From DASYSA01 sp036003885 (GTDB taxonomy: Bacteria; Acidobacteriota; Blastocatellia; UBA7656): a stretch of DNA of 38,565 nt. Where the stretch lies: positions 1-38,565 of the forward strand of contig DASYSA010000244.1 of assembly GCA_036003885.1 (NCBI GenBank). The letters run 5' to 3'. The position numbers were made by a program, and so were the translations under genes. The notes under the pieces are model-generated. The model was given only the letters and a program-made list of their open reading frames with translations, searched no databases and was not told the DNA's origin. Position 1 is the stretch's first letter; each line of letters starts with the position of its first letter. Shown piece by piece: positions 1 to 9,121 of the stretch.

Positions 1-765
1 GGCAACCGGCTCCTGGTGGACAATCTTGTCGATAAGCTGCGTTGTGCTCCCGCCCTCGAACGGCAGCCGTCCAGTCAGCATTTCGTAGATAACCACGCCC
101 AGCGAGAAGAGGTCTGTCCGATGATCGACAACGCTGCCGAGCGCCTGTTCCGGAGACATGTAGGGTACCGTGCCCACCACCAGGCCGGCCGTGGTCGACT
201 CTCCCAGATTGACGGTGGGTTCCAGCCACTGGTCGGAAGATTCGTTGTCATTGAGCGCGGTTGTGCGATAGCTCTCAGGGTCACCGCCCGGCGGCTGAAC
301 GAGCTTGGCCAGGCCGAAGTCAAGAACCTTTACCAGCCCTCGCGCCGTGACGATGATGTTCGAGCTTTTGATGTCGCGATGAATGATCCCAAGCCCATGC
401 GCCTCATCGAGGGCGTCGGCAATCTGAGCCGCAATCTCTGCCGCTTCGCGCGCCGGGAACGGTGCGTTGTGAATTCTCTGCGAGAGGGTGTCGCCTTCGA
501 CGTACTCCATCGCAATGAAGATGGTCCCTTCGTGCTCGCCGATGTCGTAAATGGCGGCTATGTTCGGCGAGCGCAGAGCCGAGGCGGCGCGCGCTTCTCT
601 AAGAAACCGCTCGCGCCTCACCGGGTCGTATTGAAAAGACGCGGGCAGGACCTTGAGTGCGACCTGTCGCCTCAGGCGCGAATCTTCGCCGAGGTAGACC
701 TCACCCATTCCGCCCTCGCCAAGCTTCCTCTTGATTCGGTAGTGGGATATTTGTTTGGAGATCAC
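1..765 (-). CDS. Serine/threonine protein kinase, Pkn type (C-terminus cut by window edge)
   Basis: Phosphorylates Ser/Thr residues of target proteins; this is the cytoplasmic kinase domain of a bacterial Hanks-type kinase. The minus-strand frame stays open to base 1. It shows the glycine loop GEGGMGEVY (about residues 16-24), the ATP-binding lysine in VALK (K38), the catalytic loop HRDIKSSN (129-136), DFG (149-151) and the SPEQ form of the APE motif, followed by the DLFSLGVVIYEMLTGRLPF helix region. I chose GTG at 765 because it gives the family-typical opening MISKQISHYRI and has GGAAG five bases upstream. An in-frame ATG at 789 would add eight residues and lies 7 bp after the DedA stop. 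The two genes are probably cotranscribed. Any C-terminal sensor part (often TPR, WD40 or membrane domains in acidobacteria) lies outside the window. Confidence 0.93.
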   Translation of the reverse strand, partial: MISKQISHYRIKRKLGEGGMGEVYLGEDSRLRRQVALKVLPASFQYDPVRRERFLREARAASALRSPNIAAIYDIGEHEGTIFIAMEYVEGDTLSQRIHNAPFPAREAAEIAAQIADALDEAHGLGIIHRDIKSSNIIVTARGLVKVLDFGLAKLVQPPGGDPESYRTTALNDNESSDQWLEPTVNLGESTTAGLVVGTVPYMSPEQALGSVVDHRTDLFSLGVVIYEMLTGRLPFEGGSTTQLIDKIVHQEPVA

Positions 766-796
766 ATCAACTTCCAGGATCAGGCGCATCAAAAGG

Positions 797-1381
797 CTAG
801 TCTTCTTTTTTGTCGCGGCTCTTGAATTCCTCTTCCTCGATGACCCGTCGCTCGAGGCGCATGATGATATAGACCGTGGAGATGACGATCACGACCACCA
901 GCAGAATTATCTGAACGCGGTAGAGGTCCCCTATCAACTTCTCAATGCCCGTGGCAAATGAGAATCCGAGGCCTGCCAGGATCCCCACCCAGACTACACA
1001 ACTCAGGAGCGTTAGAAGAGCGAACTTTCCGAATCCGAAGTGGGCGAGTCCCCAAAAGATGGCGCTTGCGGTCCGCAGCCCGTAAACGTACTTCACAATG
1101 AAGACGGACAACACTCCGAACTTCCGCATGAGCTTTTCAACGCGGGGCTGGGCCCGCGTATAGAATCGCAGCGATCGTGCTTTTCCCCTGAAACGCGCGC
1201 CGATCAGATAGCTTATCGTGTCGCCCACAAAGCCGCCGGCCGTACCGACCAGAAGCGCCTCGCCGAAGCTGAACACTCCAGCGCGCGCCAGCACCCCTGC
1301 GAAGAGCAGGGTGAGGTCGCCTTCGATCATCGTGCCGAAAAAGACCGCCCACAGCCCGTATCTTTGCAATAACTCATACAT
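797..1381 (-). CDS. DedA/VTT-family integral membrane protein
   Basis: A 194-residue inner-membrane protein of the DedA (SNARE-associated/VTT) family, several members of which act in undecaprenyl-phosphate or phospholipid flipping and membrane-potential homeostasis. The N-terminus has the family-typical acidic residue in GTMIEGD within a re-entrant hydrophobic segment. This is followed by GGFVGDTISYLIGARF and then by KYVYGLRT...FWGLAHFGFGKF, which matches the conserved Gly/Arg-rich second half of the domain. Further hydrophobic segments lie near 120-145 and 153-172, and the C-terminus is charged and cytoplasmic (EEEEFKSRDKKED). Length is normal. No clear Shine-Dalgarno precedes the ATG. It is upstream of, and probably cotranscribed with, the Ser/Thr kinase. 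Substrate cannot be told from the sequence. Confidence 0.88.
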   Translation of the reverse strand: MYELLQRYGLWAVFFGTMIEGDLTLLFAGVLARAGVFSFGEALLVGTAGGFVGDTISYLIGARFRGKARSLRFYTRAQPRVEKLMRKFGVLSVFIVKYVYGLRTASAIFWGLAHFGFGKFALLTLLSCVVWVGILAGLGFSFATGIEKLIGDLYRVQIILLVVVIVISTVYIIMRLERRVIEEEEFKSRDKKED

Positions 1382-1508
1382 CGTGTAGTTTCAGGGTTCC
1401 GGTTTCGGTCTGTAGCTTCGGACTTTTGCTCCACGAAAATACTCCAAACCAGGGACTCGAAACTACGCAACTCCGGGAGCCTGTGGATTTTAGCGCAACT
1501 GGCTAAAA

Positions 1509-1537
1509 TTGACATCCTTTTCGAGCCTTGTTATTCT
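1509..1537 (+). promoter_or_regulatory. Candidate sigma-70 promoter for the ROK kinase gene
   Basis: TTGACA at 1509-1514 and TATTCT at 1532-1537 with a 17-base spacer. The predicted start near 1544 leaves an untranslated leader of about 120 bases before the ATG at 1663. It lies in the 280-base gap between divergent genes, pointing at the ROK gene. Confidence 0.5.
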
Positions 1538-1662
1538 CAACCCGCCGCATTGACCTCGAACCTCCGGGATGCCCGCCGCGACGGCATCAGGAATGAGAAG
1601 GTAGCGGACGATCCCTGTATCGCCTTACTGCAGGGCCATTGGCCGCCGCCCGAGGGCACCTT

Positions 1663-2640
1663 ATGACCAGGATCAAAGAGAGCGAGTCAGTCTTCATCGG
1701 CATAGACCTTGGCGGCACAACGCTTAAGGGGGCGCTCGTCAGTGGAGTGGGTGAGATCCTTCAGGGAATCCGCATCGAGACCGAGAGAGAGAGTTCTGAC
1801 CGCTTGTTCGAGCAGATAGTCGGAGCCGTTCGCTCGCTTCGAGAAGACAGAATCAGCGGGGACCGTGTTGCCGGCGTGGGCCTCGGCATTCCAGGCCTCG
1901 TAAACCGCAAGACCAATCGCATAGAAGTTATGACCAACCTGCCGGCTCTCGCCGAAGTCGACCTGATAGGCGAGCTGGAACGGGAGACGGGACTACCGGT
2001 TGCTCTTGATAATGACGCAAACTCGGCAGCATATGGCGAACTGCAGGCCGGGGCTGCCCGAGGACGTCGCGAGGTCTTCTTCGTCACGCTTGGCACCGGA
2101 ATCGGCTCCGGACTGATAATGAACGGACAGATATATCGCGGAGCTGCCGGCTTTGCCGGCGAGTTTGGACACATGACAATCGATCCCGAAGGCATCGAAT
2201 GCGCTTGCGGCAATATTGGTTGCCTTGAAACAATTGCGTCGGGCCCGAACATCGTGCGCCGGACAAGGGAGCGGCTCTACCGCGATCGCACTAGTTCTCT
2301 ATCGCGGCTTGCGATCCCTCGCGACCGGGAGTTGACCGCCGAAGACATCGCCCGCGCCGCTCGAGATGGCGATGAGATGGCCCAGGTCATGATGGAACGC
2401 ACGGGAATGTTTTTGGGCATCGCCATAGCTGCCGTAATAAACCTGCTCAACGTCGAGATGGTAGTCATGGGCGGTGGAGTGATGGAAGCGGGGGATCTGA
2501 TCCTGAAGCCGACGATCAACGAGACGCGCCGCCGCGCATTTCCCCCTTCGTTCAGCAGCTGTGAAATGGTGATCGCGCAGTTGGGACCGCAGGCCGGTAT
2601 GATTGGAGCCGCCCTCATGGCACGGGATCTGGCAAAGTGA
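1663..2640 (+). CDS. ROK-family sugar kinase (glucokinase-like)
   Basis: Probable ATP-dependent sugar kinase of the ROK family (glucokinase, N-acetylglucosamine or N-acetylmannosamine kinase type), cytoplasmic. Visible signatures are the N-terminal phosphate loop GIDLGGTTLKG (13-23), the catalytic region DNDANSAA (D118 as base), the second phosphate motif LGTGIGSG (143-150), and the ROK zinc site formed by H170 in GEFGH with C180, C182 and C187 of CACGNIGC. The absence of a DNA-binding N-terminal domain makes it an enzyme rather than a NagC-type repressor. The ATG at 1663 has GAGGG seven bases upstream; a TTG at 1639 in the same frame would add eight unmotivated residues. At 325 residues it is of normal size. 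Sugar specificity cannot be assigned. Confidence 0.92.
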   Translation: MTRIKESESVFIGIDLGGTTLKGALVSGVGEILQGIRIETERESSDRLFEQIVGAVRSLREDRISGDRVAGVGLGIPGLVNRKTNRIEVMTNLPALAEVDLIGELERETGLPVALDNDANSAAYGELQAGAARGRREVFFVTLGTGIGSGLIMNGQIYRGAAGFAGEFGHMTIDPEGIECACGNIGCLETIASGPNIVRRTRERLYRDRTSSLSRLAIPRDRELTAEDIARAARDGDEMAQVMMERTGMFLGIAIAAVINLLNVEMVVMGGGVMEAGDLILKPTINETRRRAFPPSFSSCEMVIAQLGPQAGMIGAALMARDLAK

Positions 2641-2668
2641 TGGTTTGCGGGCCGCCCGGACCAGGAAA

Positions 2669-2690
2669 GCTCCGGGCTGACGCCCGGAGC
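2669..2690 (+). terminator. Possible terminator after the ROK kinase gene
   Basis: A perfect 9-bp stem, GCTCCGGGC paired with GCCCGGAGC, around a TGAC loop, starting 29 bases after the ROK stop codon. The tail that follows (AGCTTCACTTTC) is only mildly T-rich, so efficiency is uncertain. Confidence 0.5.
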
Positions 2691-2881
2691 AGCTTCACTT
2701 TCAACCTGGCCCTATCGGCGATGAGATGAGGCTTGTAGGTCGAGAGCGAGCTACCACGCGCTGGCTTCCGGTTTCCTTCCACTCTGCGCTCGGTCCCGGC
2801 GACGCCATAACCTCGAGTACCGGTCTGATTAAACCTCTCAAACGGGACGGGTAATTCATTTGCCCCTGCCTCCAATCGAAC

Positions 2882-2890
2882 TGCTATACT
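2882..2890 (+). promoter_or_regulatory. Candidate extended -10 promoter for lepA
   Basis: TGCTATACT has the extended -10 form (TGN followed by TATACT). No good -35 element is found at 17 bases; TTGCCC at 2860-2865 would require a 19-base spacer. Transcription would start near 2897, giving a leader of about 25 bases. Confidence 0.4.
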
Positions 2891-2921
2891 TGAACCTCGC
2901 CTCATCCGTATGAAGTAGCTA

Positions 2922-4727
<1,806 letters not shown>

Positions 4728-4756
4728 AGAGAGCGGATTGCCCCGCTCTCTTTCTT
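4728..4756. terminator. Bidirectional intrinsic terminator between lepA and the anti-sigma gene
   Basis: AGAGAGCGG (4728-4736) pairs perfectly with CCGCTCTCT (4743-4751) around a 6-base loop, followed by TTCTT. It begins one base after the lepA stop and reaches the stop of the convergent minus-strand gene, so it can serve both directions. Confidence 0.75.
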
Positions 4757-5516
4757 ATCCTCCGACGTCCATCTTCTCAACAAGTAGAACTATCCTGGTG
4801 GGAGCTGCGTGCCCGTCAACCATTGCGGGCTGGAAAGTGCGGTTCGAGAGCGACCACCAGAGTTGCTCGACAAGGTAAGGATCGTTGGGTTCGTCAAGCA
4901 TGTTCACGAGCTTGGCGCTGCCGTCGGCGCCCACCTCGACCAGGGCTGCCATACCTTCATCGCCCGCCTTCTGATAGGCAATGTGACTAAAACTGACCAG
5001 CGCGCTGTTATCCAGCACTCGCGGCAGTTGATAGTAGTCGCCGGTGCCTTCGGAACCAGTGGCGCGCGGCAGGTGGGGATTGCTGGCAATGTATTCAGCA
5101 TTGGAGCCGCTGATGACCGGGAGAATAGTCGAGCGTTCGATCGCGCTTTCCATGTTCGGGATGGGTTTCAGCCCTGCCAGCAGGAAAGCGAATAAGATCG
5201 TTGAGACCACCGCTCCAGCAGCATAAGAGACGGGTCGTGGATTTAGCTTCAGCAGCCACTCCAAAACTCTTTGGCTGAAAGTGACCTGCTTTGTCGCTCG
5301 CCCATGAACGGCGGCCATCACGTAGCCCCGAAGCTCCATTGGAATCTCAGGATGGCTGGAGCGTCTCAGCACCAACGACAGCTCTTCAACTTCTGCCAGA
5401 TGAATGCGGCAACCCGAGCAATCGGAAAGGTGCCCGTTGAAATCGGCGGCTTCGCTCTCCAGGAGTTGTCGGTCGAGATAAGCAGACGTCAATGACTCGA
5501 ATGTCTTACATCGCAT
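4755..5516 (-). CDS. Membrane anti-sigma factor with zinc finger and TonB-C-like tail
   Basis: Probable anti-sigma factor that sequesters the ECF sigma factor encoded 20 bases upstream. Residues 1-45 carry the zinc-binding anti-sigma motif HxxxCxxC (H29, C33, C36). One membrane segment lies near 97-115 (YAAGAVVSTILFAFLLAGL), giving a cytoplasmic N-terminus and a periplasmic C-terminus. The last 60 or so residues (ALVEVGADGSAKLVNML...LWWSLSNRTFQPAMVDGHAAPTRIVLLVE) resemble the TonB C-terminal or energy-transducer fold, which is unusual for an anti-sigma factor and may be a periplasmic sensing part. The ATG at 5516 was chosen; GAGG lies 12 bases upstream. A TTG at 5528 in the same frame is an alternative. 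Function comes from the zinc finger and operon context. Confidence 0.82.
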   Translation of the reverse strand: MRCKTFESLTSAYLDRQLLESEAADFNGHLSDCSGCRIHLAEVEELSLVLRRSSHPEIPMELRGYVMAAVHGRATKQVTFSQRVLEWLLKLNPRPVSYAAGAVVSTILFAFLLAGLKPIPNMESAIERSTILPVISGSNAEYIASNPHLPRATGSEGTGDYYQLPRVLDNSALVSFSHIAYQKAGDEGMAALVEVGADGSAKLVNMLDEPNDPYLVEQLWWSLSNRTFQPAMVDGHAAPTRIVLLVEKMDVGG

Positions 5517-5536
5517 AGTGACACACAACCTCGTTC

Positions 5537-6187
5537 TCAGATCAGTTCCTTTAGTCGGCGGCGCATCTCTTCCCGCCCTCGCGCTATCCGTGACTTTACG
5601 GTGCCGATCGAAATCTTGAGAGCTTCGGCGATCTCCTCGTAGGAAAGCTCTTCGATCTCGCGCAGGATCAACGCAACCTTGTACTCCTGCTTTACCGCGT
5701 CCAGCGCTCGCATGATGGTACCCTCGCGTTCACTTGCAATCGCCAACTGCTCGGGGTTCCTGCTGGAACCGGCAAGTGAACTGCCCAGCGACCGATCGCT
5801 GTCGGACCGGCTGAGCTCCAGGGAGACAGTCTCATCGCGGTGTCTGCGGCGCCACCAGCGCTGCTGATTCATCGCCTGGTTGATCGCAATTCGGTAGATC
5901 CAGGTCTTCAGCCCGGCCTCACCGCGAAATTTGCCGAGGCCCCGATAAACCTTCAAGAAGGTCTCTTGAGCCGCGTCGCGCGCCTCCTCCGCGTCGCCAA
6001 GGAGACGGAAGCAGAGGGAGTAGACCGGCCGCTCGAAGTGGGCGACCAGTTCCTCAAAAGCCTCCATGTCCTGATGGCGCAGCCGGGCAATCAACCTCGC
6101 TTCCTGGCGGTTCTCTGCCGACTGGACTTCCAGTTCGAGGCGAGCGAGGGTTGTGTGCTCTATAGCGGCCATATCTCCGGCTGACAT
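5537..6187 (-). CDS. ECF-subfamily RNA polymerase sigma factor (RpoE-like)
   Basis: A 216-residue group 4 sigma factor. Region 2 (about residues 35-105) reads FEELVAHFERPVYSLCFRLLGD, then EEARDAAQETFLKVYRGL and FRGEAGLKTWIYRIAINQAMNQQR, the classic ECF region 2 pattern. Region 4 (about 155-212) reads ALDAVKQEYKVALILREIEELSYEEIAEAL followed by GTVKSRIARGREEMRRRL, the helix-turn-helix that reads the -35 element. The 30-residue N-terminal extension is not part of the fold. AGGAG lies eight bases before the ATG at 6187. The anti-sigma gene follows directly. A promoter resembling sigma-E targets is found about 120 bases upstream, suggesting autoregulation. Confidence 0.95.
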   Translation of the reverse strand: MSAGDMAAIEHTTLARLELEVQSAENRQEARLIARLRHQDMEAFEELVAHFERPVYSLCFRLLGDAEEARDAAQETFLKVYRGLGKFRGEAGLKTWIYRIAINQAMNQQRWWRRRHRDETVSLELSRSDSDRSLGSSLAGSSRNPEQLAIASEREGTIMRALDAVKQEYKVALILREIEELSYEEIAEALKISIGTVKSRIARGREEMRRRLKELI

Positions 6188-6312
6188 CGGCAGCGCTCCT
6201 GGATACCCGAATTGGGACCGGAGTGGGCCATCACACGCTCCTCTGTGAAGCCGAGCGCCGTTATAGCTTCAAGCGTTGCGGGCAATGGCCCCTCACCTCA
6301 CTTGTCGCTAAC

Positions 6313-6341
6313 TTAGACACCCCATCCAGCCACATTGTTCC
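6313..6341 (-). promoter_or_regulatory. Candidate ECF autoregulatory promoter of the sigma/anti-sigma operon
   Basis: Read on the minus strand: GGAACAA (6341-6335), a 16-base spacer, then GTCTAA (6318-6313). Known sigma-E promoters have GGAACTT, about 16 bases, and GTCTAA. The motif points at the sigma gene start at 6187, with a leader of about 118 bases. The match is by eye only. Confidence 0.5.
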
Positions 6342-6475
6342 CAATAGTTAGAACTCTAGCACAAACCGAGTTCAGGGTCAGGAGTTTTGTTCTCACCGGC
6401 AATCATCAGGGCATCACGGCGGGGCGGGTGCTCGTCACAATTTCGGCACTCCCCAGGTCGTCGTGGCAGTCAGTC

Positions 6476-6588
6476 ACGGGGTCAGGCCCTCGATTCTGCT
6501 ATTCGTGATGTGACGGGGTCAGGCCCTCGATTCTGGGATTTTGATGTCATCCGTCGCTTGGAATCGAGGAATCGAGTGCCTGACCCCG
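6476..6588. repeat. REP-like repeat cluster: two direct copies and one inverted copy
   Basis: The 23-base unit beginning ACGGGGTCAGGCCCTCGATT and ending CTG occurs at 6476-6498 and identically at 6513-6535. A third copy in inverse orientation lies at 6568-6588 (its reverse complement starts CGGGGTCAGGCACTCGATTC, one internal difference). Copies two and three can form a long hairpin of about 19 bp with a 32-base loop. The arrangement resembles REP/BIME elements mobilised by REP-associated tyrosine transposases; no transposase gene is nearby. The rest of the gap from 6188 to 6766 holds only the promoters listed separately. Confidence 0.75.
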
Positions 6589-6678
6589 CAGCAACTCTGC
6601 CTTCTGTGACTCCCCCGGGAATTCCGCGACAGGCTGTGAGCGCGCAAAATCGTGACGCGCACCCGGCGGGCCGCTTCC

Positions 6679-6708
6679 TTGACAACCGTCGTCGATGGCC
6701 GTTATTTT
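6679..6708 (+). promoter_or_regulatory. Candidate sigma-70 promoter for the TPR membrane protein gene
   Basis: A perfect -35 TTGACA at 6679-6684 and TATTTT at 6703-6708 with an 18-base spacer (or TTATTT with 17). The predicted start near 6715 gives a leader of about 50 bases to the TTG at 6767. Confidence 0.5.
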
Positions 6709-6766
6709 GTCCGTTGCTTCACGAACCGCCGGAGACGCCGGTGCAACACCTACAGGAGGCCGAAGT

Positions 6767-7543
6767 TTGGCAAAGATGAGCAAGAGAAAAGCCCGGGTCA
6801 GGGTCAAGGATATGAAGTTCAGGAACGACCCGATGATCCGTCTCTACGACAAGACGCAGGACTGGTTACAGGAACGAGGCCGCCCGCTGGTCATTGGAAT
6901 AGGCGTCCTGGCCGGCCTTTTCGTCCTTTATATGGCCGGTGACTATTTCCTCGAGTACCGCGCGTCGAAAGCCGGGGAGCAGTTCGCGAAGGCATACGAG
7001 AAGTACAGCGCGCAGGTTGTCGATGCCCAAACAACAACTCAGGTTGGCAAGTACTACACCGACGAAACGCAGAAGTGGCAAGAGTCGGGGGAGGCCTTTG
7101 ATCGTCTCGCGCAGGACTACTCCGGATTCTACGGCGGGATCGGGCGTTACTATGCCGGGATCTCCTACCTGCACATCGACAAAGACAAGGGCCAACAGTT
7201 GCTGCAGGAGGCTATTCAGAAAGGGGATCCTCAAATAGCGGATCTGGCGCGCCTTGCTTTAGCGGAGCACTTCGCTAAAATGGCCGATGTCGAAAAGGCC
7301 GCGTCTCATTACGAGAGTCTGCTCAACTCTTCCTTCATTCCCCACCAGGTCGTGCGCCTGGGCCTCGGAAAACTGTATGAAGCGTCAGGTGACACGGAAA
7401 AGGCCGTAGAAGCCTATTTCGAGGCGGCCAAGCTCGATCGCGAGAGCGGACAGAGCTCGGATGCCGAGAAGCGTCTATCGGCGCTCGCGCCCGATCGGGT
7501 CAAAGATCTGCCGGTGTCGACGCCCAGCTTGCCGACGCCGTAA
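6767..7543 (+). CDS. Single-pass membrane protein with TPR repeats (YfgM-like)
   Basis: A 258-residue protein with a basic cytoplasmic N-terminus (MAKMSKRKARVRVKDMKFR), one membrane segment around residues 43-62 (PLVIGIGVLAGLFVLYMAGDYF) and a soluble periplasmic TPR domain. The repeats include KAASHYESLLNSSFIPHQVVR and LGKLYEASGDTEKAVEAYFEAAKL. The plan resembles YfgM-type ancillary proteins of the secretion machinery, but homology beyond the plan is not proven. The start is TTG at 6767: AGGAGG (6754-6759) lies seven bases upstream of it, whereas the ATG at 6776 would be 16 bases away. An ATG-like frame extending back to 6695 crosses the promoter and is not used. No cotranscribed neighbour is evident. 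Confidence 0.8.
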   Translation: MAKMSKRKARVRVKDMKFRNDPMIRLYDKTQDWLQERGRPLVIGIGVLAGLFVLYMAGDYFLEYRASKAGEQFAKAYEKYSAQVVDAQTTTQVGKYYTDETQKWQESGEAFDRLAQDYSGFYGGIGRYYAGISYLHIDKDKGQQLLQEAIQKGDPQIADLARLALAEHFAKMADVEKAASHYESLLNSSFIPHQVVRLGLGKLYEASGDTEKAVEAYFEAAKLDRESGQSSDAEKRLSALAPDRVKDLPVSTPSLPTP

Positions 7544-7741
7544 CGACTGCTGGTCTGGATGTAATCCCTTGAGTGCGGCTTCCGCATCCAGTGACCGCCA
7601 GGACTCCAATCGGATCCTCAGACGGTTGAGCGCTGTCTCAATCCGCTATGCCCCGGCCCGACTATCGCTCTCGCCTCTCATTCGCTGTGTCGCACCCTCA
7701 CGTCCGGTCGCTGTCGCAGGCCGAACCGGGACTGGCCGCTG

Positions 7742-8857
7742 ATGGAAAACGTCACACATACACTGTTCGGACTCTGTCTGGCGAAAGCGGGGCTGGAGCG
7801 GACGACGCCGCTAGCCACGGCAACGCTGCTGATATCGTCTAACCTCCCGGACATCGATGTCACGATGAGGCTGCGGGGACCTCTATCGAATCTGGAGTAT
7901 CATCGAGGCATCACGCATTCGTTCGTAGGGCTGGCGGTGCTTGCCGCCCTCTTCACCCTCTTCCTAACCATCGTCGACCGCAGGTACCGAACACGCCGCG
8001 ACCCTTTCCGGAGACCCATCAGACCTCCAGGTGTATTCCTGCTGTCGTGTCTCGGTGGACTTGGACACCTGTTCATGGACTTCACCAATTCCTATGGCGT
8101 GCGTCCCCTGTTGCCATTCAGCGATCGCTGGTTTTACGGAGATCTGACGTTTGTGGCCGATCCCTGGATATGGCTGATCCTTGGGTCGGCGGCAGTATGG
8201 TTGACCGCGAAAAACCTGGCACGCTCACTGGTCTGGATGACGATCGGAACGGGGCTGGCCTTGTTGGTTGCCCTTGCCTTCCGCAGCCCCTCGGAGTCGC
8301 TGATGGCGATTCCACCCCTTCCGATTCCCACCTTCGTGAGAGGCATCTGGTTCATCGGTCTGGCGGCAGTAGTGTTGGGAGCTCTGCTCAAGTGGGGCCG
8401 AGCTGGTCCAAAAGTGGCGCGATACTCGCTGGTCTTCCTGGCGTTGTATTACTGCGGAATGTGGACCGCGAAGCAGTCTGCATTGGTACAGGCCCGCAAC
8501 TCTTTGCCCGCGATCGGGGCGATTTCGGTAGCGGTATGGCCGGAGCCCGGCAACCCGCTGCACTGGCAATCGGTCGCGGCCTATCCCGACTCACTTCTTG
8601 CTCGGCACATCACGGTCGGCCGACAAGGCGACGGCTGGAAAGAGATGCCTGCCCTCGATGCGAGATTCGTCGATGCACTCCGCCAGACTCGGGAGGGCAA
8701 GGTCTTTCTCGACTTCGCGCGCTACGTATCGGCCACAATCGAAGAGCGGGAAGATGGATACACGGTCTGGCTGCGAGACCTTCGCCTGCCAGTTCAGATG
8801 AGTGTGAGGCTCAGCGCGGACCTCGTCGTGCAGTCGACCGATCTTCGGTGGTTCTGA
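7742..8857 (+). CDS. YdjM/LexA-binding-type inner-membrane metal-dependent hydrolase
   Basis: A 371-residue multi-pass membrane protein of the YdjM (DUF457-like) metal-dependent hydrolase family. The family's histidine and aspartate motifs are present: MENVTHTLFGL (H6), SSNLPDID near residues 33-40, YHRGITHSF near 58-66, and GHLFMDFTNSYG near 107-118. About seven hydrophobic helices follow. The C-terminal 120 residues are mostly soluble and carry no motif I recognise. No strong Shine-Dalgarno precedes the ATG at 7742, so the start rests on the family N-terminus. Substrate and cellular role are not known for this family. The stop codon falls inside the first unit of the repeat that follows. 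Confidence 0.87.
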   Translation: MENVTHTLFGLCLAKAGLERTTPLATATLLISSNLPDIDVTMRLRGPLSNLEYHRGITHSFVGLAVLAALFTLFLTIVDRRYRTRRDPFRRPIRPPGVFLLSCLGGLGHLFMDFTNSYGVRPLLPFSDRWFYGDLTFVADPWIWLILGSAAVWLTAKNLARSLVWMTIGTGLALLVALAFRSPSESLMAIPPLPIPTFVRGIWFIGLAAVVLGALLKWGRAGPKVARYSLVFLALYYCGMWTAKQSALVQARNSLPAIGAISVAVWPEPGNPLHWQSVAAYPDSLLARHITVGRQGDGWKEMPALDARFVDALRQTREGKVFLDFARYVSATIEEREDGYTVWLRDLRLPVQMSVRLSADLVVQSTDLRWF

Positions 8858-9081
8858 AAAGAACGTTTCGCGTCTTACGTTTTACGTTTGTCGTTCAGCC
8901 TCCGCAGTCCAGGTATCCCACACGAACGTAAGACCTAAAACGCTAAACGTAAAACGCTCCCCCACTGAAAAGAGCGTTTCGCGTCTTACGTTTTACGTTT
9001 GTCGTTCCGCCTCCGCAGTCAAGGTATCCACACGAACGTAAGACGTAAAACGCAAAACGCCAAACGTAAAACGCCCCCTCA
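8854..9081 (+). repeat. Two tandem copies of a 111-117 bp element with internal inverted repeats
   Basis: Unit one (8854-8964) and unit two (8965-9081) share the same order of blocks: CTGAAAAGA, GCGTCTTACGTTTTACGTTT, GCCTCCGCAGT, AGGTATCC, CACACGAACGTAAGAC and AAACGTAAAACGC. Each unit's left arm (TCTTACGTTTTACGTTT) is roughly the reverse complement of its right arm (CGTAAGACGTAAAACGC), so each can fold into a long hairpin. Unit one starts at the stop codon of the preceding gene. It fills the gap up to the next gene, and I see no coding potential in it. Confidence 0.85.
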
Positions 9082-9121
9082 CGTTGTGGCCGCTCGCTTC
9101 AGTGCGTACAATTAGAAGCAG

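Noticed and set aside
16..825. Plus-strand reading frame of 269 codons
   Set aside because: It lies opposite the Ser/Thr kinase, which has a full set of kinase motifs; composition is that of a shadow.
8854..9081. CRISPR array
   Set aside because: Only two units, each over 110 bases with internal inverted repeats and no short spacers of uniform length.
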